DNA of 24,834 nucleotides. It comes from a virus. Positions 20,893 to 24,834 of this stretch are shown piece after piece (the first letter of the stretch is position 1; each line of letters begins with the position of its first letter). The stretch is taken from positions 1 to 24,834 of IMG/VR virus record IMGVR_UViG_3300005288_000532; one strand, given 5' to 3'. Position numbers and translations under genes: made by a program. Below the pieces are notes generated by a model, which worked only from the letters and a program-made list of their open reading frames with translations, made no database searches and was not told where the DNA came from.

Positions 20893-21254
20893 GCGGGCGA
20901 TCGAAGACAGCCGTGCATTGGATGTCCGAAGGCGAGGCCCTGGTCCGCGGGACCACCGACCCAGTCAGGGCCCTTGGCCTCGCGATGAGCGAGACGAGTA
21001 ACGGCGGTTGGTCATGGGAAGACGCCTTCGATCGCCACCCCGACCAGGACCCGGACTACTGCCCCGGCGCCGAGCACGCGCACGCATCTGACGCCGCTGC
21101 CTTCTGCTTCGCCCGCCTCGACCCCAAGAACCACCGAGTCGGGTGGTTCCGGATCAACCCCGTCGGCCCGGACCACCCAGAAGGTTGGAGCTGGCAGCTC
21201 GGCCACGAGACCGGGCCAGGCCGGGGCAACTTCCAAGCGGTGATCTTCGAATGA
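20889..21254 (+). CDS. Hypothetical protein
   Basis: A 121-aa Trp-, Gly- and His-rich protein. The segment CPGAEHAHASDAAAFCF (about residues 58-74) carries Cys and His residues that could bind metal but in no known pattern. Starts at an ATGA overlap and ends at another. Not recognised. Confidence 0.6.
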   Translation: MSGRSKTAVHWMSEGEALVRGTTDPVRALGLAMSETSNGGWSWEDAFDRHPDQDPDYCPGAEHAHASDAAAFCFARLDPKNHRVGWFRINPVGPDHPEGWSWQLGHETGPGRGNFQAVIFE

Positions 21255-21382
21255 GCGACACCCATTGCCGGTGTTGGACGGAACCGGCCCGGGCACATGC
21301 CGGGCACTGCTGCATGGCCACCGCAGGGCAGACCTGCCACGAAACGACCGGGCTGACCGCCCACCAGGAAGGAACACGATGA
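21251..21382 (+). CDS. Tiny Cys/His-rich protein
   Basis: A 43-aa protein with Cys6, Cys8, Cys20, Cys21 and Cys29 and several His residues, possibly one zinc site. ATGA overlaps on both ends support it. AGGAAGGAA in its last codons is the ribosome binding site of the next gene. Confidence 0.5.
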   Translation: MSDTHCRCWTEPARAHAGHCCMATAGQTCHETTGLTAHQEGTR

Positions 21383-21492
21383 GCGACTACCGACAGCGCA
21401 TCGCTGACAAACTCGAAGAGGCATGGCAGAACGGCGAGATCTCCCACCGGGACGCCTGCGAAGAGCTGGCTGAACTGGACGGCGAACGATGA
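21379..21492 (+). CDS. Tiny helical protein
   Basis: A 37-aa acidic, amphipathic helical product (YRQRIADKLEEAWQNGEISH). Strong ribosome binding site AGGAAGGAA just upstream, and ATGA overlaps on both sides. The helix-turn-helix-like pattern EISHRDACEELAEL could interact with a partner protein. Unknown function. Confidence 0.5.
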   Translation: MSDYRQRIADKLEEAWQNGEISHRDACEELAELDGER

Positions 21493-22007
21493 CCACCACT
21501 GACCAGACCCCTGAGCCTGGGGAAGAGGCAACCAAGCGCTGGTCCATCGAGGATGACCCGGGCGACGTCACCCGGTTTACGCTCACGGATCCCGAGGCCG
21601 CTAAGTACCGGCTCGAATTCTCCAGCCCGGGCGAGCCGCTGCTCAAACTGACCCGGACGCCAGACGGCAAGGTCCACGCCGAGTACGACCCGGGCAACGT
21701 CACTGCCGCCGCGCAGGCGCTCATCAACGAGCTCGCCCGGATCCAGCAACCGATACCGCTGCCGGTGCCCACCACTGACGGGCTCGCCGCCATCGAAGCA
21801 CGCCTCCGGGCTGACAAGGTCCACGACTTGGGCACCGACCAGTGTGTCCGGGACCGTGACGCCCTCCTCGCCATGGTGCGGGAACAACGGGCCCGGCTCG
21901 ACGCGGTGAAGGACCTGGCTGAGTACTGGGAACGCACGCCGGCCCTACGCCGAGTGTCAGCAGCATCCAAAATCCGTGCCGCGCTCACCGCAACGGAGGG
22001 GCTGTAG
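21489..22007 (+). CDS. Hypothetical protein
   Basis: A 172-aa protein. The first half is beta-rich (WSIEDDPGDVTRFTL ... YRLEFSSPGEPLLKL); the second half (from about 80) is helical with AAQALINELARIQQ and repeated Arg/Leu helices (IEARLRADKVHDLG, AMVREQRARLDAVKDLAEYW). No known domain. Coupled by ATGA to the previous gene; TAGTG overlap with the next. Confidence 0.65.
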   Translation: MTTTDQTPEPGEEATKRWSIEDDPGDVTRFTLTDPEAAKYRLEFSSPGEPLLKLTRTPDGKVHAEYDPGNVTAAAQALINELARIQQPIPLPVPTTDGLAAIEARLRADKVHDLGTDQCVRDRDALLAMVREQRARLDAVKDLAEYWERTPALRRVSAASKIRAALTATEGL

Positions 22008-22183
22008 TGGCGGGCATCATCAAGCAGAAGTGTCCATTCTGCGACGAAATGCTCGACTACGAGGTCACCAGCACGGAGGGCTCCAAGAACGAGCGTGGCG
22101 GTGTCAGCTACAACGTCAACGCCCAGGCCACCCCCGACTCCACAGCGCACGTGTGGACCCACGCACCCCAGGAGCTCTCATGA
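22007..22183 (+). CDS. Tiny zinc-knuckle-like protein
   Basis: A 58-aa product from GTG at 22007 that overlaps the previous stop by one base. GGAGGGG (21994-22000) is its ribosome binding site. It begins KQKCPFCDEML, a single Cys-x2-Cys knuckle, with two His residues near the C-terminus (HVWTHA) as possible further ligands. Ends in ATGA with the next gene. Confidence 0.55.
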   Translation: MAGIIKQKCPFCDEMLDYEVTSTEGSKNERGGVSYNVNAQATPDSTAHVWTHAPQELS

Positions 22184-22581
22184 GCGACGTCATCGACGTG
22201 ATGTACAGGCTCCGCAACATGGCCGGCGCCGCAGCGGACGACCTCCGAACCGCCATCGCGGAAGCGCAGGCAGTCCTCGACAAGCTCGACCGGTTCGCCG
22301 ACGACGCAGAGGACGGCGCCCAACTCATGGCCGCATCCGACCTCGCCCCGAACAGTCACGCACTCATCCCGGAACGCTCCGGCCTGGCACGGAAGGAGCC
22401 GTTCGCACCATTTCCCGAGCACCTCCTCGCTGAGGACCACAACGCAGACCCGATCTGTCTCTGCGGATGGAACCCAGCGCACCATCGGAAGAATATCGGC
22501 GACCGAGAACACGGCCGCCAGTTGGTTAGGGAGCACATTCGGCAGAACACGCCCGCGCCACCCCGGACCACCGATGCCTGA
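22180..22581 (+). CDS. Hypothetical helical protein with Cys/His tail
   Basis: A 133-aa protein. Residues 1-50 form a helical hairpin (MYRLRNMAGAAADDLRTAIAEAQAVLDKL). The C-terminal third has CLCGWNPAHHRKN (about 93-105), a possible metal site. ATG at 22180 is set by the ATGA overlap. Unknown function. Confidence 0.62.
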   Translation: MSDVIDVMYRLRNMAGAAADDLRTAIAEAQAVLDKLDRFADDAEDGAQLMAASDLAPNSHALIPERSGLARKEPFAPFPEHLLAEDHNADPICLCGWNPAHHRKNIGDREHGRQLVREHIRQNTPAPPRTTDA

Positions 22582-22750
22582 GTGTGAGGCGGAGCGCCGG
22601 AACCTGCAGGCCCTGTTCGAGATGGAACTCGACTGGGGCTCCGGGAAGTTCGACTACGCCAAGATCCGGGGCATCCTCACCGGGAAAGCGACCGAGACAT
22701 GCGAAAGCGCCCACCCTGTGACGGATGGGCGCCCCAGCAATGCGGCCTAG
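22574..22750 (+). CDS. Small hypothetical protein at operon end
   Basis: A 58-aa frame from ATG at 22574, overlapping the previous gene by eight bases. The first 45 residues (ERRNLQALFEMELDWGSGKFDYAKI) look like a real helical protein. The last part is coded by the terminator hairpin of the facing minus-strand gene. It ends four bases into that gene, tail to tail. Confidence 0.5.
   Translation: MPECEAERRNLQALFEMELDWGSGKFDYAKIRGILTGKATETCESAHPVTDGRPSNAA
22701..22732 (-). terminator. Minus-strand terminator after the 22747-23013 gene
   Basis: On the minus strand a 10-bp stem (22732-22723 with 22716-22707, one G-U pair) with a 6-base loop is followed by TTTCGC. It lies inside the end of the plus-strand gene and may act on both. 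Confidence 0.65.
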
Positions 22751-23013
22751 TCCCCGGTGTAGTAGTCCGGGTGCAGCTGGTGCAGCCGAGTGCCGGCCAT
22801 CGGGATCTTCTTCACGAACACGTGAGTTCCGACGGGCTCCGCACCGGTGCCCTCGCCAAGCTCCCACACTTCCTCAACCTCGAACACGCCCTTCACGTGC
22901 TCGTAGGGGTAAAGCCGGTCGCCGACGCGGGGAATGTACAGGGTTTCCTCGTCCTGCCAGCCTTCGCCCTGGTCGGGGTGGAAATTTACGATGTACCTCG
23001 GTGATTCAGTCAT
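22747..23013 (-). CDS. Hypothetical accessory protein
   Basis: An 88-aa acidic protein on the minus strand, rich in Tyr, Glu and Val, with beta-type segments (YIVNFHPDQGEGWQ, FEVEEVWELGEG). No membrane segment or known motif. ATG at 23013 has AGGA about eight bases upstream. Opposite to the early operons, so probably expressed separately, perhaps in the lysogen. Its upstream region holds an array of GGTGA repeats. Confidence 0.62.
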   Translation of the reverse strand: MTESPRYIVNFHPDQGEGWQDEETLYIPRVGDRLYPYEHVKGVFEVEEVWELGEGTGAEPVGTHVFVKKIPMAGTRLHQLHPDYYTGD

Positions 23014-23063
23014 GGGTCAATCCTAATGAGAAGCCGCTGCCGCTCCCCCCGGAGCAGAACAAA

Positions 23064-23096
23064 GGTGAAGGCGGGTGAGAGTGGTGAAACTGGTGA
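23064..23096. repeat. Four GGTGA repeats, 9-10 bp apart
   Basis: GGTGA starts at 23064, 23074, 23083 and 23092, a near-helical period, in the 184-bp gap upstream of the minus-strand gene ending at 22747. The array looks like a multi-site binding region; its partner is unknown. Confidence 0.55.
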
Positions 23097-23100
23097 ATCT

Positions 23101-23149
23101 CTATTCAGGTTTCCGGCCCTAACCCTAAACGAACCGCCCACTATTCAGG
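23101..23149. repeat. CTATTCAGG pair, 40 bp apart
   Basis: CTATTCAGG at 23101-23109 and 23141-23149, exactly 40 bp apart, with CCCTAACCCTAA between them (23117-23128). Together with the GGTGA array and AACCG-GGAA-CGGTT (23186-23199), the gap is repeat-dense. No gene is visible in it. Confidence 0.5.
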
Positions 23150-23197
23150 GTTACCCGAACCGGAAACGACTGATTACTCCCAATCAACCGGGAACGG

Positions 23198-23770
23198 TTA
23201 GCTCCTGCCACTCAGTTCCTCCAGGACTTCACTGATGGGGCGCTGGGAGACCACGCCGGTCCTAGGGTGAGTCACCGAAACCCCGGGCGTGTCTATAAAG
23301 TCCCTTGGTGCGATGGAGTAGCGACGCTGCTTACCCAGGCGCGTCGGCGGCTCCGTCCAAACAAGCTCAATCTTGGCCGTGTCCCAGGCGTCCAGGTCCA
23401 TCTCTATCCAGACTCCAATGACCGCCCCCGGCGGCATGAACGAGTGAGTTGACATGCCTTGCGTCTCTTTGGAGGAAAATCCAGCCTTGCAGTTATCTGT
23501 TTGCAGGTGAACCCGAAAGGCGCCCCCGTCGCCCACGTTCGAAAGTTTCCCTTGGACGCGAAACCCGTCCTCGGCGCCGTAGGGGTCGCGCAGCGAGGCG
23601 CTGCCCATCATGTCCACAGCCCAATCCGCCTCTGGCCGGCTACGGTGCTTGGCAATGGCGTTGACGCCCAGAGTGATTAGCGATCCGACAGCGACCGATA
23701 AAGGCACCATCGCTGCCATCGCCACCCAAAACAATTCGCTGCCAAGCAGGTCGTTGATGTTCACATCCAT
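23198..23770 (-). CDS. Membrane-anchored hypothetical protein
   Basis: A 190-aa protein with one N-terminal hydrophobic segment (about 12-40, FWVAMAAMVPLSVAVGSLITLGV) and a soluble domain with beta-type sequence (FRVQGKLSNVGDGGAFRVHL, AVIGVWIEMDLDAWDTAKIELVW), suggesting an immunoglobulin- or jelly-roll-like fold. The soluble part resembles small anchored proteins of unknown role. ATG at 23770 has AGGGGGGA about eight bases upstream, a strong site. The minus orientation amid early genes suggests an accessory (moron) gene, possibly acting on the lysogen's surface. That role is inferred. Confidence 0.65.
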   Translation of the reverse strand: MDVNINDLLGSELFWVAMAAMVPLSVAVGSLITLGVNAIAKHRSRPEADWAVDMMGSASLRDPYGAEDGFRVQGKLSNVGDGGAFRVHLQTDNCKAGFSSKETQGMSTHSFMPPGAVIGVWIEMDLDAWDTAKIELVWTEPPTRLGKQRRYSIAPRDFIDTPGVSVTHPRTGVVSQRPISEVLEELSGRS

Positions 23771-23873
23771 CGGCCATGTCCCCCCTGTTTAAGTATTCGT
23801 TGTTATGACAACGATAGCGAGCAGTGACGACGCAAATATCCCCGGCCGGACGGGACGACACACACGAATATGA

Positions 23874-23888
23874 GGAACACTAGGGAAC
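23874..23888 (+). promoter_or_regulatory. GGAAC-N5-GGAAC element with -10 box, leaderless
   Basis: GGAAC-ACTAG-GGAAC, followed by TAAACT (23896-23901). The predicted start of transcription falls at the ATG at 23908, so the mRNA is leaderless. Confidence 0.65.
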
Positions 23889-23907
23889 TTCCTGTTAAAC
23901 TTGCGCT

Positions 23908-24720
23908 ATGGACGAATGCGGCGCGTGCACTGGGGAAACGAACGTCAAGCTCTGCCACGACCACACCACGAGGATTGAGCAGGACCTCGCCGAAACGGAC
24001 AACGTCATCGGCGAACTGCGGGTCACCATGGCGAGGATGGACAAAGGCGCGGCCAGCATCGGGGGCGGGGGCCCGGCCGGCTCCCGCCCACCGATCAATC
24101 TGGACGCCCTCGACCGGTACGAGCAGCTCCGCGAAGTCCTCACCGGCTGGGCGTCTCAGCTCGAGGGCCGGGCGTACCTCGTCCTCGTCCGCACCGAAGA
24201 CGTCGCCTCCTACCTGCTGGCAAACATCGAGAAGGTCCGCCTCGCCGAATGGGCGTACGAGCTCCTCGACGAACTTTCCCAGGCGATGACCGCAGCGCGC
24301 CGGGCCACAGACCGGGCCGCCGACAAGATCAGCCTCGGCATCTGCGGTGCCGTGTTCGAAGAGATCCGCTGCACCGACACCGTCACCGCCATCACCGGTG
24401 CGACCATGGCCCGCTGCCGGACCTGCGGGACCACCCGCAACGTCAAAGACCACCAGGACGACCTCCTCGGCAAGGCCTGGCACGTCCGCGCATCACTCCC
24501 CCGCCTTTACCGTGCACTCCGGGAAGGCGGACACCTCCCCGGCGTCTCCCAGAAGCGGGTAGAGAAATGGGTGGAGCGCCGCAAACTATCCCCCGTCATC
24601 CCCTTCAAGGCCCAGTACACCGCGGCCGCCATCATGGATGCGTACTGGGCGGCGGAGAAGTACAACGCTGAGATGGCCGCCCATATTGAGCAGAAGACGC
24701 GACTCGCAGAAGTTGCGTAG
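23908..24720 (+). CDS. Hypothetical protein with zinc ribbon and HTH-like C-terminus
   Basis: A 270-aa protein. It starts with a Cys/His segment (CGACTGETNVKLCHDH, about 4-19), then a long helical region (20-150). A zinc-ribbon-like stretch CRTCG (about 169-173; an earlier Cys at CTD may contribute) follows. The C-terminal helices (VRASLPRLYRALREGG and GVSQKRVEKWVERRKLSPV) look like a helix-turn-helix. Probable DNA-binding protein, not further recognised. It is alone in its transcript, has no ribosome binding site and appears leaderless. Confidence 0.7.
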   Translation: MDECGACTGETNVKLCHDHTTRIEQDLAETDNVIGELRVTMARMDKGAASIGGGGPAGSRPPINLDALDRYEQLREVLTGWASQLEGRAYLVLVRTEDVASYLLANIEKVRLAEWAYELLDELSQAMTAARRATDRAADKISLGICGAVFEEIRCTDTVTAITGATMARCRTCGTTRNVKDHQDDLLGKAWHVRASLPRLYRALREGGHLPGVSQKRVEKWVERRKLSPVIPFKAQYTAAAIMDAYWAAEKYNAEMAAHIEQKTRLAEVA

Positions 24721-24721
24721 A

Positions 24722-24736
24722 GTTCCTTGCTTTTCC
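24722..24736 (-). promoter_or_regulatory. GGAAC-N5-GGAAC element (one mismatch) over a promoter
   Basis: Plus strand GTTCC-TTGCT-TTTCC. It overlaps the -35 of the promoter at 24727 and shares the 10-mer GTTCCTTGCT with the Cro-like promoter region. Confidence 0.45.
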
Positions 24737-24755
24737 GTAGGGGTGGGGGTAAGGT
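24727..24755 (+). promoter_or_regulatory. Promoter reading out of the window
   Basis: -35 TTGCTT (24727-24732), 17-bp spacer, -10 TAAGGT (24750-24755). No gene begins before the window ends at 24834, so the driven gene or RNA lies further right. Confidence 0.6.
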
Positions 24756-24834
24756 TTTCTTAGAGTGCGATTAGTGGCTGAGAAACCGGCCCCGCACGCA
24801 ACTTGAAGCCCCGCCAGTGTCCCCCAGACCGGCG

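Noticed and set aside
21056-22162. 368-aa minus-strand frame
   Set aside because: Runs antisense through five coupled plus-strand genes; Arg/Ser-rich shadow composition.
23117-23128. CCCTAACCCTAA as telomere-like repeat
   Set aside because: Only two units in a phage gap; most likely chance within a repeat-rich region.

Overview
The window reads as part of the genome of a temperate, tailed (probably siphovirus-like) actinobacteriophage. It is GC-rich, with GC-rich third codon positions, many GTG starts, and genes joined by ATGA, GTGA or TGATG overlaps. The phage-type order tail, lysis, attachment site, integrase, repressor, early genes is unbroken. Because the attachment site lies between the lysis genes and the integrase, with phage genes on both sides, it looks like attP of a free (not integrated) phage genome. 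The host is probably a high-GC Actinobacterium, perhaps in Micrococcales; the sequence alone does not settle this.

Layout. (1) 1-3942, plus strand: an SGNH-hydrolase tail protein, a second tail or surface protein, two small membrane proteins, a CHAP endolysin and a holin-like protein, closed by a strong terminator. (2) 3935-5140: a minus-strand membrane protein, a divergent small gene, then attP. attP is a copy of the 3' part of a tRNA-Val(TAC), flanked by two copies of a perfect 25-bp direct repeat that look like integrase arm sites. (3) 5093-7095, minus strand: tyrosine integrase, a short ImmA/IrrE-like protein without the usual catalytic Glu, and an HTH repressor. (4) 7096-7279: a control region facing a leaderless Cro-like regulator. 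(5) 7280-10042, plus: small early genes including an excisionase-like protein and a DUF4326 protein. (6) 10210-13763: recombination module (Sak4-like ATPase, unknown partner, coiled-coil protein, HNH-like protein, SSB). (7) 13886-14383: a free-standing HNH endonuclease with its own control region and terminator. (8) 14617-19934: small HTH protein, C5-cytosine methyltransferase, N6-adenine methyltransferase, duplicated zinc protein, replication initiator with a candidate internal origin, DnaB-type helicase, HNH-AP2 endonuclease, RusA-like resolvase. (9) 20023-22750: a run of very small unknown genes. (10) 22747-23770, minus: two accessory genes. (11) 23908-24720: a leaderless zinc/HTH-type protein, followed by a promoter reading out of the window.

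The most notable non-coding signal is a 15-bp element, GGAAC-N5-GGAAC (two half-sites one helical turn apart). It recurs at nearly every promoter-bearing gap and in the immunity region, and looks like a genome-wide operator (stoperator-like) set. Four of these gaps also carry a stem-loop at or near the predicted mRNA 5' end. The second is a six-tract G-quadruplex motif beside iteron-like repeats inside the initiator gene.

No gene-free stretch exceeds 300 bases. The largest gaps (4855-5092, 14384-14616, 23014-23197, 7096-7279) are described below. No functional tRNA, rRNA, CRISPR array or insertion sequence was seen.
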